Positions 1-9,310 of a stretch of 21,687 nt of DNA are shown here, one piece after another. Made by a program: the position numbers and the translations under genes. The stretch lies in the NCBI GenBank assembly GCA_905250885.1, contig CAJNOQ010003039.1, positions 1 to 21,687 of the forward strand, given 5' to 3'. The notes beneath the pieces are model-generated. The model saw nothing but the letters and a program-made list of their open reading frames with translations, did no database searches and had not been told where the DNA came from. Position 1 is the stretch's first letter. The number at the start of each line of letters is the position of its first letter. The DNA is from Didymodactylos carnosus (taxonomy: Eukaryota; Rotifera; Eurotatoria; Philodinida; Philodinidae).

Positions 1-703
1 TTCCATAGCAAAAAATGGCCACTTTTGTCGTCGAGTGCCTGTTTTGGGGGGTTTTCTGGTTTCTTTGTGCATGAGTGTGAACCTCAGGGGAAGCTGAAAC
101 CACGATGAATTTATTTTCAAAAACTGCGTGTGATCAAACCCTTCAAACTGCACAGTTCGCCGCTTTTCCACTCGCGGGGGAACATTGTCAAATTTGACGA
201 ACATTCTAAAAAAGTGAAAAGAAAAACGTTTCAGATTCAGATAGAGCGCAGTATGCTGAGTCGGCCCAGACTATTTCAGTCTCACTCGAACTGTTTCCGA
301 ATGGACTGAAATGTCCAACCCTTATGTTGAGACCATCAGAAGGTAACTCATGATTCCAGTGTATCTTCGTCAAATCCCGATCAATTTTCAATTCCAAGTA
401 GTCTTTTGCGATCAGCAGATCAAGTCCCATCTGACCAGATGAACAGTTGATTGATATTTAAAAAAAAGTTCTTTCAAAATACCTGTACCCCCTCCAGGCA
501 CTAGAATAGGTCCAAAAAACTTTTTGTCAGACTTCCTAGTAACTATGAAGATGGGTCTACCAAAAATCATGCGCTGATTCTACACATGAATTTTTATCTT
601 AAAGAGGGAGCCAGAAAATTCCCTTAGGCTGACATGTCCATTCGATCGAAAAATTGGCTCACTTTTTTAGAATGTTCGTCAAATTTGACAATGTTCCCCC
701 GCG

Positions 704-704
704 N
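704..704. other. Single ambiguous base (N), probable assembly join
   Basis: This is the only non-ACGT base in the window. It lies exactly at the boundary between the end of one inverted-repeat block (659-703) and the start of a 113-bp segment that also occurs inverted at 2499-2611, so continuity across it should not be trusted. Confidence 0.95.
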
Positions 705-817
705 ACGTTGCTATCTTTAAATTTGTCTTACATTTGTTGAAAATGAATAAAGGTCGAAAATTTCAAATAAGAAAGGAAATGTTTAAAGCTACAATTATCC
801 TATACTACATGCGAACT
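705..817 (+). repeat. 113-bp segment, inverted copy of 2499-2611
   Basis: This segment is the reverse complement of 2499-2611 with no difference seen by eye. At its right edge the seven bases GCGAACT (811-817) belong both to this segment and to the duplicated block 811-969, a microhomology at the junction. Part of it appears as a spurious short open frame. Confidence 0.9.
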
Positions 818-969
818 GTGCAGTTTGAAGGGTTTGATCACACGCAGTTTTTGAAAATAAATTCATCGTGGTTTCAACTCCCCCTGAGGTTCACACTCAT
901 GCACAAAGAAACCAGAAAACCCCCAAAACAGGCACTCGACGACAAAAGTGGCCATTTTTTGCTATGGAA

Positions 970-2254
970 AACATTAACGTTGAGAAATGTCACATATCTA
1001 GGATTGAAGAGCAAATCGAACTCTATCGATGGAGTAAAAAAAATAGATCGGTATGCCTATCTCTGGGGTGTGACGAGACACACATCTTCCTCCAACAGCT
1101 CAAACAGCATAGTGCTTTTTGTGCCTGTATATCTATCTATAGATTGATTTCTCAATCTAAGGCGGGTCACCAAATCCGACAGGGTCCTTTCACTAGCATA
1201 TTCTAAGCCTACTCCGAGTTGCTATGATGTGTATAAATGCATAAAAACACACTATGACAGCGTTCATTTGCTTATCTTAAATAGAAACCACGATACTTTT
1301 TGGACCGTGGGCTGAAAGAAGAGATTCTAATGCAATACCGAGAGGTTGTTGACTTTCTCGGAGACAATTCCAAGAAGAAACAACTCTTTCAAGAGAAAAT
1401 TGCACGACAATCTCAAAATTTTCTCGCTGTGTGGAAGTGATACAGTATCTTACTATCAATGAAAAAGAGCACCCTTAGGAAGAATTCGAATAGTCCAGCA
1501 TACAAGTAGCTAGCGAGCATCGGTCTTCAGTAGTCGAACGACGAGACGAGGGCAAGCATATTTGTGGCTGAAAGAAGTTTTTATCTCGGACTTGTACGGC
1601 ATTTTCCAGAAGAGTTTGATTTTCGGTCAGGATGAAGTACCGGAAGCTTGTTTTTTCAGTATGCTTGCGAGCGAGAAAGTATCTTCCTCGAATACTACAC
1701 AAATCCAACATTTTCCGACTTTGCGTTCGAACTTTAGGTTCGACGCACCTAAGGTATCTGAAAAAGCAAATTTTCATTCGAAAAATCGATGTTTTCTTCT
1801 AAAATCTTGTGGAAAAATAACAAGCTTCTCAATTATAATAGATTTCGCGCCAATGAATTTCAAAATTTTCTTTTAGTTCTGATAACTGATCTATATGTGT
1901 TATCCCTACTCTGACAAATCCAAACATAAAACAGATTTTGACTAAAAAATGTGGAAAGTTTGTTCTGAAACAACAGAATAAAATTATTTTCATAGTTTCA
2001 AAGAAGAACGGAGCAGGCCAAAGCTTTACCGCTTTAGGCATCAAGTCACTGAGTTTTGGACTCTATCGGACCTGTTCAACAAAAGAATTTATCTTTATTT
2101 ATTCATGTTTTTCGTTTGACTGTGCGAGCTTTGCCGTCTTCGGCGGCGAACCGTAAGTTACTGATGATATTGCCAGAGTATTGTTTTCGAAAGAAGAAAG
2201 TAGCTAGCTATTGACACTATTGTTCCGAAATATAGTATTGAATAGCTAAAAGAT
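970..2254. other. About 1.3 kb with no recognisable gene
   Basis: Open frames here are short, overlap on both strands and show no motif I recognise. There is no tRNA or rRNA and no clear splice-linked exon chain. The sequence is moderately AT-rich and looks intergenic or anciently derived from mobile elements. Confidence 0.5.
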
Positions 2255-2323
2255 TTGCCATTTTCAGTTGGTTTGTTTCTTAGTGCAATACTTTCCGGTT
2301 ATGGTAATACACTTTTTTCAGTA

Positions 2324-2521
2324 TGTTATCGTTCGGTACAATCTATTGATGGGTTCTTAGAAGACTTACAAGAAAACGCAGACGATTTATATAAAAGAGG
2401 AAGATATCAAGTAGTAGTGATTATCGATGATTTTGATGGTCATAACAGCACTTGGTGTAATACTAAACCGGTGACGCGTGAGGGACAAAAGCTTTTCGAG
2501 TTCGCATGTAGTATAGGATAA
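2324..2521 (+). pseudogene. Non-LTR retrotransposon (LINE) endonuclease fragment
   Basis: The frame ending at 2521 encodes a piece resembling the C-terminal half of the AP-endonuclease-like (EEP) domain of LINEs. It runs from SVCYRSVQSIDGFLEDLQ through VVVIIDDFDGHNSTW to REGQKLFEFACSIG. In active elements the core reads close to hhGDFNxxHxxW; here Gly is Asp and the Asn of the DFN motif is Asp, so catalysis is unlikely. The reverse transcriptase and most of the endonuclease are missing, and similarity stops at 2521 inside a 113-bp repeat. The clade cannot be settled from about 60 residues. Confidence 0.65.
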
Positions 2522-2611
2522 TTGTAGCTTTAAACATTTCCTTTCTTATTTGAAATTTTCGACCTTTATTCATTTTCAACAAATGTAAGACAAATTTAAA
2601 GATAGCAACGT
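2499..2611 (-). repeat. 113-bp segment repeated inverted at 705-817
   Basis: This is the partner of 705-817. It overlaps the last codons of the LINE endonuclease fragment and continues into AT-rich sequence, so the copied unit is a fragment boundary rather than a clean element. Confidence 0.9.
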
Positions 2612-3130
2612 AATAAACTCTGAGAGGAAGAAGAGAATTGTTTATTTTCACGTGTTGGTGTCACTGGCAGGCTAGTAGCGAAAAATGTTTCCAGGGGGAC
2701 AAAAGTCGTTTTGTGCTGGAGAAACAACGTTCACTGAGGACGGGGGCGGGCGCAAAACCGGTCATTGGGGCGCGCCGCTCTCCTTCCTGGGGCTACGCCA
2801 CTATATCGAACATGGGCTATGATATTTCTATTCAAAACTTAATAACTGCTTCATTTAAGTAACTACCAGAGCATTGGCATCAATACTATCAAAAAATGTC
2901 TTTTGAACACAACAAAACGAAGTTGTGAGTTTTTAGTTTGAAAACTTTTTTCTGGGGAAAAAACTGTTTCCAGAGAGTTTTGTACACATCTGGGGATTTT
3001 TTTCATAGGAGATGAAAAATTGTGAAAAAGAGGTTATGATCACTGGGCTCAAATTTCTAGAAGTACTCTCAATCCTGTGAAAATAATCAAAACTGTTTTT
3101 CTTCAACATTATCTCTTCTTTATTTTTCAG
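2612..3130. other. Intergenic region, possibly the 5' part of the next gene
   Basis: A GC-richer patch lies at 2735-2800. A short ATG-led stretch at 2896-2924, encoding MSFEHNKTK and followed by GTGAGT, could be a first exon of the membrane protein that resumes at 3131. Its phase (2) does not fit the phase-0 exon start there, so I do not join them. A pyrimidine-rich acceptor ends at 3130. Confidence 0.35.
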
Positions 3131-4356
3131 CTATGGATTGGTGGTCTCGTGTCGGCGGCTGTCATGGTTCTTGTCGTTTCGGCATACGTTTTTTCTAATG
3201 GCTACTTGCATCAATATCCAATTGAGCGTGTCACTGGCGACAGTTCATTTGCGTGCGATGTCACGATGCGCAATGCAAAATTCAGCACGACAATACAAAT
3301 GATATCAAACTCACGTAGTTCTACCAAAGACAATCAAGCGATGTTTGATATGCTCAACTCGCAACCATTTACTCTGAACATTGATCTTGTTCAAACGGCA
3401 TTCACTTGTGAAGATTCTCTTGTCGTGCAACGCCTCATTGCCTATACACTCACACAACTACCAATTGCAACATGTCAAACAAGTCATAACAATAGTATTC
3501 TATCGTTGGGCATTTCACTTCCGGCCCAGGTTATTAGCGTTCAACTCACATTGCCAGGATCAAGAACGATTGGTGCAATTCGTATCGGATTAAGTGGACC
3601 TTCAGCTGTCAGCGCAGACGGCAGGTAAGAGAAATAATCGATTGCGGCTACTTTGCAATTGAATGACGCTCAAAATGAAAGAGATTTGCAAATGTTGTAC
3701 AACTTTGAGATAAGAATATTTGATAATATGCAATTCAATTGTTTTTATTACTTTGGCAAGGTACACACTCCTGGGGCTCAACTTTGCATCGACCTTTGTT
3801 CCCTCTTCACTCGATCAAGTTCTCGCCCCGTCCACTCTTTTCTCCCTTCAATTGATCCAAATTGTTAATCAAACAGCTCCGTTGAATAGTAATGGCTTGC
3901 CCACGTTCAGCGCTATTTGGTCATCTTCGTTCAGTGTCGCAACAGATAAACTGTTTGATAGCGAAAGTCGATACACTTTCTTTCAGCGAACACAAACCAA
4001 TGTGAGCATGACAATTAGCGAGTCGATATTCTATGTGAGCAATGTACAAGAGCCGATTGCTCGACAAACAGAAATTATCTTTCACAATCTTCTCTTTACA
4101 ATTGTCGTCTTAGAACTGTTCGGTTTGGCATTTCTCATTATCAAACTATTGCTTATTCCTCTGTTTCATACGATACTCGATCGCCTACAACGTCTATCAA
4201 AAAAGGAATCAAGTTGACTTAAGTAAAGACGACCTGACCATGGTGGTTGTTAACAAAATCAATCTTCCAACGATCAGCAAGCCAGCTCTCATCATGAAAC
4301 CTCGCCGCAGGTGGTCGACCATCACCGGCACCGTGCCAGCCTCCCGCGAGCAGTAA
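3131..4356 (+). pseudogene. 3' part of a two-helix membrane protein gene, one intron, likely 3' frameshift
   Basis: Exon 3131-3624 follows a TTTTTCAG acceptor and ends at a GTAAGA donor. Exon two begins at 3761 after TTGGCAAG. Joining them keeps one open frame (Arg codon split as AG|G), giving SADGR then YTLLGLNF. The product has an N-terminal membrane helix (LWIGGLVSAAVMVLVVSAYV), about 280 residues of probable ectodomain with three cysteines and N-glycosylation motifs, and a C-terminal helix (TIVVLELFGLAFLIIKLLL). The layout resembles an uncharacterised bdelloid membrane-protein family as I remember it; function is unknown. The frame stops at 4215-4217, just after an A6 run (4199-4204). With one A fewer it would continue to TAA 4354-4356 through a basic tail (KPALIMKPRRRWSTITGTVP). 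The first exon is missing or unrecognised, so this may be a pseudogene or a live gene with a sequencing error. Confidence 0.7.
3625..3760 (+). other. Spliceosomal intron in the membrane-protein gene
   Basis: It begins GTAAGA and ends GGCAAG. Removing its 136 bp joins the two exons in phase 2 without a stop. The intron itself contains in-frame stops, which supports splicing. Confidence 0.75.
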
Positions 4357-4904
4357 CAGCTAATGCGAGAAAAAACCATTCCAAGTTTTGTCGTGTTTCC
4401 CGTTTTTAAAAAGTGGTTCTTTTTGTTTCTGTTGTTTTTGTGTTACGTGTTACTTGGTTCAAACAATTAAGTACTTTACTATTTCCCTTATGGGTGCTAC
4501 AGTTTTCGATGCATCGTGTCATCATCTAGTGATTTTTTTCATGCATAAAATTACTGACTGTATTGACTTCAGGTGTTCTCCTAGATCGACAGCATTGTCT
4601 GAGATTCGGACGGCATCTGGTGACTTGAGGATGAGAACAGCTCCCATGATCATGATTTCGACCTTGCTACATGTCTCAACAGATGGGTGGCTCAGTGTCC
4701 ATCTTGATTCGAAAATCAAAATAAGACAATCTACACTGTAAAAAGTTTCGGTAGAACGGAAAACCCTTGACCGTTTTTTGACACTGTGAAGAACCTTTTT
4801 TGGGTATTTCAAGCAGATTAGCCCTACACAAGCGTTCTTTGCAACTTCCGTTCTTTAGTGCACCCGTGTTTTACTATACATGGCCTACGTGCATCAAGAA
4901 CAAA
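4357..4904. other. Intergenic, no gene seen
   Basis: Overlapping open frames on both strands (4388-4741 and 4522-4812) show no recognisable motif and are probably chance frames. No clear polyadenylation signal was seen just downstream of the membrane-protein gene. Confidence 0.5.
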
Positions 4905-5798
4905 AAATTGTTTTTCGATCTTAGTGACCAGTTCTGTGTACCGCCGTTCATGTCACATGTGCTTCAAAAATCTCTCTGATGTAGGTGGATAATAGTTTGG
5001 CTCAAATGACTCAATCAAGAGTTCGTTTGATCACTGATTTGGCTAGATTGCTACGAAAACCGTGTCACACTGATTTTAAGAGATGTTGAAAAATTTGTCA
5101 GTTGAATCGAAAACAGCAACTTATTCACTAACCTTTCCGTGGCTTGTGGCAAAGAAATGGCATGAAAGCAAAAAATTAAAATCACGGGCTAATGTCGTTA
5201 AATTTTTAAATAGAAATCGTTGTTTAAATTGAGATGCACTACCATCACTAAATATCACGATTTCTTGTGGATTTGGTAATGATGATTGTGAATGTGTAAA
5301 AATATGGTCAAGACACTGTGATACAGTATGTTTATTATGTGTTTGATTATTGAACACTAGAACATAAGAATAATTTTGTGCACCTGCCCAGACATGAGCA
5401 GTAAATAGAGAAAGTTGTTTTTTTGAAAAATGTGCCAATTGAATTCCATTCTGATGGACAGTTGAGAAATTTTCGGAATAATCATATTGAAGAAGACAAT
5501 ATTGATCGGTGGTATTTAGTTTAATTGATTCAAAATATTTTGATTGTTCACGTTTGATGAAAACATGTTTAAGAAAATGTGGTAATTTTGATTCAAGAAT
5601 TTGTACACATTTCGATACGGTACCAACAGAAGTAATTTTGACAGCTCTACCAGCGTCGTCTGTTGTCCATAAAGTCCAATTTATAGTCCAATATATATAT
5701 TTACTGTTAGTGTAAGAAGAAAGCATATTTTTTGAAAAGAATTTACAATCAGAGGTAGTGTCTGAAGTATCTGTGATAAAACCTGCATCTCGATCAGG
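4905..5798 (-). pseudogene. DDE/RNase H-like (transposase-type) gene, two exons, broken
   Basis: Exon one reads from 5798 down to 5133, with its first ATG at 5724-5726. It ends at an AAG|GTTAGT donor. A 63-bp intron (5132-5070) ends in AG, and exon two continues from 5069. Exon one carries KHVFIKREQSKYFESIKL, QYDYSENFS (first acidic residue), IQLAHFSKKQLSLFTAHVW, VIFSDGSASQFKQRFLF (second acidic residue) and FFATSHGK. Exon two supplies CD then, after an apparent 2-nt insertion, GFRSNLAKSVIKRTL. Together these match the SHGK...CDG...K ending I recall from a widespread family of uncharacterised animal proteins with a DDE-type fold. Two stops follow within exon two. The frameshift and stops make it a pseudogene. 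The exact superfamily is not settled, and no terminal repeats were found. Confidence 0.65.
5070..5132 (-). other. 63-bp intron in the DDE-like gene
   Basis: On the minus strand it starts GTTAGT and ends with CAG. It sits in phase 0 between the SHGK and CDG parts of one conserved motif, which is why I place a splice here. Its length is typical of bdelloid introns. Confidence 0.6.
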
Positions 5799-6217
5799 TC
5801 ATTTTCTCGAGGGATCGTAATGTGACTGGTTGAAAACTAGAGTTATCCAGAAAATCCATAGAAGGACATGTTAGAAAATTCTGAGCAAAAATACATTGAT
5901 TTTATTTTTTGAAGTTCTACCTCTGGTATAAATTCACCTCGATCGAACAACATCTAGTACCATCAACTGATATCACGTCTCAAAAAAACCGTTTGATTTC
6001 TCGTTCACATTGAAACAAGTGGCACTGATTTGGATAAACTCGCCACTATGGTAGTTAAGAGAAAACATCTAAAAGCAAGCCGGTTCCAAAAAGATTTAAC
6101 GAAAAAGAAAAATTCTGATCTGTTGAATAATAAAAAAAGTTTTGGGTACCAATGATGACGATCAGAATGAAGCTGGTGTCAGCCTAATGTTTCACCTGCC
6201 ACGAATCAATCACTTAC

Positions 6218-6321
6218 TTCATGATTAGCCAGTCTCGTACCAGCTCCAGCTCTAGTCTTCGCCTCCATCCGCTCCAAAACTTCTTCGCTGATTCGCAGAA
6301 AGCCCTCGCCCTTAGATTTAT
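6218..6321 (-). pseudogene. Orphan coding exon, possibly MICOS (CHCHD3/MIC19-like)
   Basis: A 104-nt minus-strand stretch lies between an acceptor-like CAG and a perfect GTAAGT donor (minus strand, from 6217). It encodes GEGFLRISEEVLERMEAKTR then AGAGTRLANHE. It is GC-richer than its surroundings and codon-like throughout. The ISEEVLERM segment loosely recalls the N-terminal region of CHCHD3/MIC19-type proteins, but the match is short and the CHCH part is absent. I find no neighbouring exon on either side, so this is a stranded exon of a lost gene or part of one reaching further than I can trace. Confidence 0.4.
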
Positions 6322-6440
6322 CTGCTTTTATAAATTCGTACGTTCGCAAAGTTGGTAAAATATTGTTAATGCAAGAAATTTCGAGTAATTAGACTGTACT
6401 TCACCTTGCTACTGTATTTCTGATACGTTGTTGGTATAAT

Positions 6441-7129
6441 ATGTTATGTGGATCGTCATTATTTCTTTCTCTCTTTTTGGTTAGTGACGAATTTCCAACA
6501 ACACGAACTAATCTAGTACATTTGTTTATCAAAGTGAATGAGCTATATGTCGACGATTACAACAAGCTACTGAGCACGAAATTACAGTATTTTAATGTCG
6601 ATCATTTGCATCTTTCAGAAAGTATTCTGCAACTATCACCACAACGTTATTCGACTATTTCAACAGAATAATCCGACTCTCCCATCTCAAGCAGTGGACA
6701 TTGCATTCGCATCGTTTTCTTGGTCATGTCACCTAATATTAGTTGTCTAACTATAAACGTCGACCATCTTCGGTCAATCAGAAATTCAAGTCAAACTTGT
6801 TTACGTCTAACAAACATGATTAAAGAACTACTTATATGAGGCGATGACGAAATATGGATGGTTGATGACAATGTTAGGTTATTCAGACGTTTTTCCAACT
6901 TAGAAATACTCGACTTTTGTAAGTGCCTGCAACGAATGAATTTTATGCTATTATGCCAATAGCTTTGAAAGAATTAACGAAATTAATAACATTATCCGTA
7001 CGGCTAACGTCCTATCCTTGTTTACCATCCAAAACATTCGTTGAAAATTGGTTAAAAGAGAACAATACAAAAACAAATTATTATTTGATATGTAGCCCCA
7101 CCGATAATTATGTACATATGTGGCTCTGA
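6441..7129 (+). pseudogene. Decayed LRR/F-box-like protein gene
   Basis: One frame (6441-6920) carries LRR-like pieces: LVHLFIKVNELYVDDYNKLL, LQYFNVDHLHLSESIL, ISCLTINVDHLRSI and FRRFSNLEILDF. It is interrupted by stops at 6669-6671 and 6837-6839. A second frame (6923-7129) gives LKELTKLITLSVRLTSYPCL then FVENWLKENN and ends VHMWL-stop. That matches the usual ending (an Asn/Glu-rich W[IL]xEN turn and a final xLWL) of the bdelloid F-box/LRR-like family as I remember it. A GTAAGT after LEILDF could be a donor, but no matching acceptor was found. The F-box is not visible, so this is a 3' remnant. Confidence 0.5.
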
Positions 7130-8212
7130 TGCAAAAGACACGTAACGGTTATATCGTTAATTCTTAAGCGTAAAAACTGCGAAAAGAGCGCAAATTTGTC
7201 TGGAATTCTGCTGGAAATTTTTCTGATGGGAAATTACATTGCCGTTTCGTTTTTTTTAAACCATGATTCAGTATGATCAGAAAAAGTCAAACAAATAGTG
7301 AATGCCGATGTAACAGATGAGTTGGCACTTCTGAAAAAGATAATCAGGTCGGAGACTAGTTTACGTTCACAAAGAGAGGCTTGAATCTGTCCTGTTAAAG
7401 AGTTATGAATGGCGCGTCACTAATGCTACTACTGTCAGTAACAGAACAAATAAACAAAAAATATTCGTATTTTAGTCTTCTTTGTTACTGAATTAAGTTA
7501 AGACGTAAGTTTTAAACTAACTGAATAAGATAATTGAAAATTTATTATTTCAATCAGAATATCTCTTTGTTCTGTTTTTCTTCATTATTAAGGTTTGGTA
7601 GAGTGAGGCTATTGCAACCATTTTTCAAAACTCATTGTATTAGAATCGTTATAAACTTTTTATTTTTGAAGATTCAGCGAAAAAAGCCGTTTTGTGGAGA
7701 AAAGAGTATTCTGCAAAACTGTCTTTTCAGTTTTCAGAATTGGTCTCTAGAAGTTGCTCAATCGAAGTTTTTGTAAACTCACCATCAAAAAGTTGCAATT
7801 GCCAGATGTGCAGCTATTGTAGGTGGTGGGGCGATTGCAACCATCGAGCTAAAATAGCTAGAAATGAAGATGGATTTTGAAAATAAGTTTTTGAAATATC
7901 CATGGGTCAGACCGAAAAGTTACTGATAACAAACTGTAGAAATTACATGTTCTATAATCTTATAGCTTCGATTAAAAACAAAGATATTATACACCTAAGA
8001 AAAATTTGTACTGGTATTTGTGTATTTTGGAGGTTTCTGATAGCAATCATCAACATTTTGTCACTAACTTAGGTTGTGAAGTTCGCTGAGCAATGTAAAA
8101 ACCACTGCGCTTTTAACAAGAAACTACGCTAAATTAGGAACAGTTAACAAAAGAAAACTTCTGTTTGTGCTTCAAATTCTCATAGCATTAATATCACTAG
8201 GAAACCACAGTT
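7130..8212. other. About 1.1 kb without a recognisable gene
   Basis: AT-rich sequence with short, motif-free open frames (for example 7534-7776 and 7692-7880). A phrase close to GATTGCAACCAT occurs near 7610 and 7832, too short to call a repeat. Nothing functional is evident. Confidence 0.5.
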
Positions 8213-8491
8213 CTATACGTGATCAATCACTGTGCAATAAAAAGGAGAATGTGCTTGTTGATTAATCATATTTCGACGAAGACAGTCACTACAAATAAGG
8301 TATAATCTAAACCACATACATGCCCAACAGACTATAGCATTGCACTGTGAGCAATTTCTGCCAATATCAGTTGGGAATATGAGTTTCAAACATTGAGTAC
8401 AATAATATGTATTTATGTCTGATACAGGTTGTAATGGTTGAAGTGTAATGATACTACCTGATAAATAACTACTATCGGAGCCAAAATACAA
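8213..8491 (-). CDS. Cysteine-rich zinc-finger exon (treble-clef-like), partial
   Basis: The open stretch of about 92 codons has no ATG at its start. It contains eight cysteines spaced C-x2-C-x12-C-x2-C-x4-C-x2-C-x8-C-x2-C (YYCTQCLKLIFPTDIGRNCS, then QCNAIVCWACMWFRLYLICS and DCLRRN). Four CxxC pairs in this order are typical of two-zinc treble-clef domains. The first six spacings equal those of FYVE fingers, but the basic RR/KHHC signature of FYVE is absent. It may be a last or internal exon, or a gene fragment; no partner exon was found. It lies alone between a gene desert and the 8903-9310 foldback. Confidence 0.5.
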   Translation of the reverse strand: MYFGSDSSYLSGSIITLQPLQPVSDINTYYCTQCLKLIFPTDIGRNCSQCNAIVCWACMWFRLYLICSDCLRRNMINQQAHSPFYCTVIDHV

Positions 8492-8902
8492 GAGCAGTGG
8501 TTAATTTTTTTAATAACTCAGCACCAAATAAAGATAGACACTTGTGGTTTTCACCATTCGATAGACACAACTTGAGACTATCTTTCCACGAGCAAAGCGG
8601 ATTTCGGAAAAATTTTCGAAGTCGGTTTTTCAGAGAATCTTTGGGAAACTAGCTTAGATTTTCCGAAATTCAAATAGGTATCTATTGATCTATGGGGGCA
8701 TATATATTCTGAAGTGTCCTCTACAAAACTGGACCTAAGCGACATCTTGAAAACCCATGGTTCGGGAGCTATGGACGTATTTCCTGAGGTTTTAGCACTC
8801 CTCTGTCTCAAACCTCCTAGGTTTGAGCCTGTGGGAAATGAATGAAAACTTAGGTTATCCACCATGCTGAATCACGTGGCTATGTAAGTTTTCAGGACAA
8901 AA
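8492..8902. other. Non-coding stretch
   Basis: No convincing gene. A short palindrome with arms reading TCAAACCT/AGGTTTGA lies at about 8808-8826. The minus-strand frame at 8578-8865 shows no motif. Confidence 0.4.
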
Positions 8903-9310
8903 TACAAGAATCGAGTGAAAACCTATACTAGGTGAAATAACCCATTTTTGATTATTTTCATCAAAAATTAAAAAATTCATAACTCAGTCAATATCCATCC
9001 CACCTACTTCAGATTGTCAGGAAACACTCTATTTTATCTAGAGCATACCGCAAAGCTCAACAAATGTTGAAAAAACCAACAGAAAATACTTTGGTTTCTA
9101 GAAAGGTTTCCCAGAAACCTTCGGAACTAAACGAATATTTTTTATTAGTTTCACGTACAGAATCAGAAGGAGTGGATAAAATATAGTATTTCCTGACAAC
9201 CTGAAGTAGGTGGGATGGATATTGACTGAGTTATGAATTTTTTAATTTTTGATGAAAATAATCAAAAATGGGTTATTCCATCTAGTATAGGTTTTCACTC
9301 GATTCTTGCA
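8903..9310. mobile_element. Foldback element with 136-bp inverted arms
   Basis: Bases 8903-9038 are the reverse complement of 9175-9310 with about six differences by eye, and the spacer is about 136 bp. There is no coding capacity. No clear target-site duplication was found outside the arms. The structure fits a non-autonomous foldback or MITE-like DNA element; the autonomous partner is unknown. Confidence 0.8.

Larger units (their letters stand above)
1..969. repeat. Large inverted duplication, arms 1-217 and 659-969
   Basis: Bases 1-160 are the reverse complement of 811-969 with about three differences, and 173-217 are the exact reverse complement of 659-703. The arms flank a unique spacer of about 440 bp. 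In the left arm the two matching blocks are separated by 12 bp; in the right arm by one N plus 106 bp of unrelated sequence. This is either a real palindromic duplication, of the kind reported in bdelloid assemblies, or an assembly fold-back; the N favours some assembly involvement. No gene is recognised inside; a short minus-strand open frame at 206-430 has no family I can name. Confidence 0.9.

Noticed and set aside
734-1206. Two overlapping plus-strand open frames of 137 and 112 codons
   Set aside because: Their first parts lie in duplicated repeat sequence, they overlap in different frames and no motif is visible.
1730-1755. GGTTCGA phrase suggesting a tRNA T-loop
   Set aside because: No acceptor stem, D-arm or anticodon arm can be built around it.
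1475-1876. Opposed open frames of about 100 codons on both strands
   Set aside because: Mutual shadows with no recognisable domain or splice signals.
2896-2924. First exon (MSFEHNKTK) of the membrane-protein gene
   Set aside because: Attractive donor GTGAGT, but the phase does not match the exon at 3131.
4388-4812. Open frames of 117 (plus) and 96 (minus) codons
   Set aside because: They overlap on opposite strands, lack motifs and have low-quality composition; probably chance.
8578-8865. Minus-strand frame of 95 codons
   Set aside because: No family resemblance; reads as chance translation of non-coding DNA.
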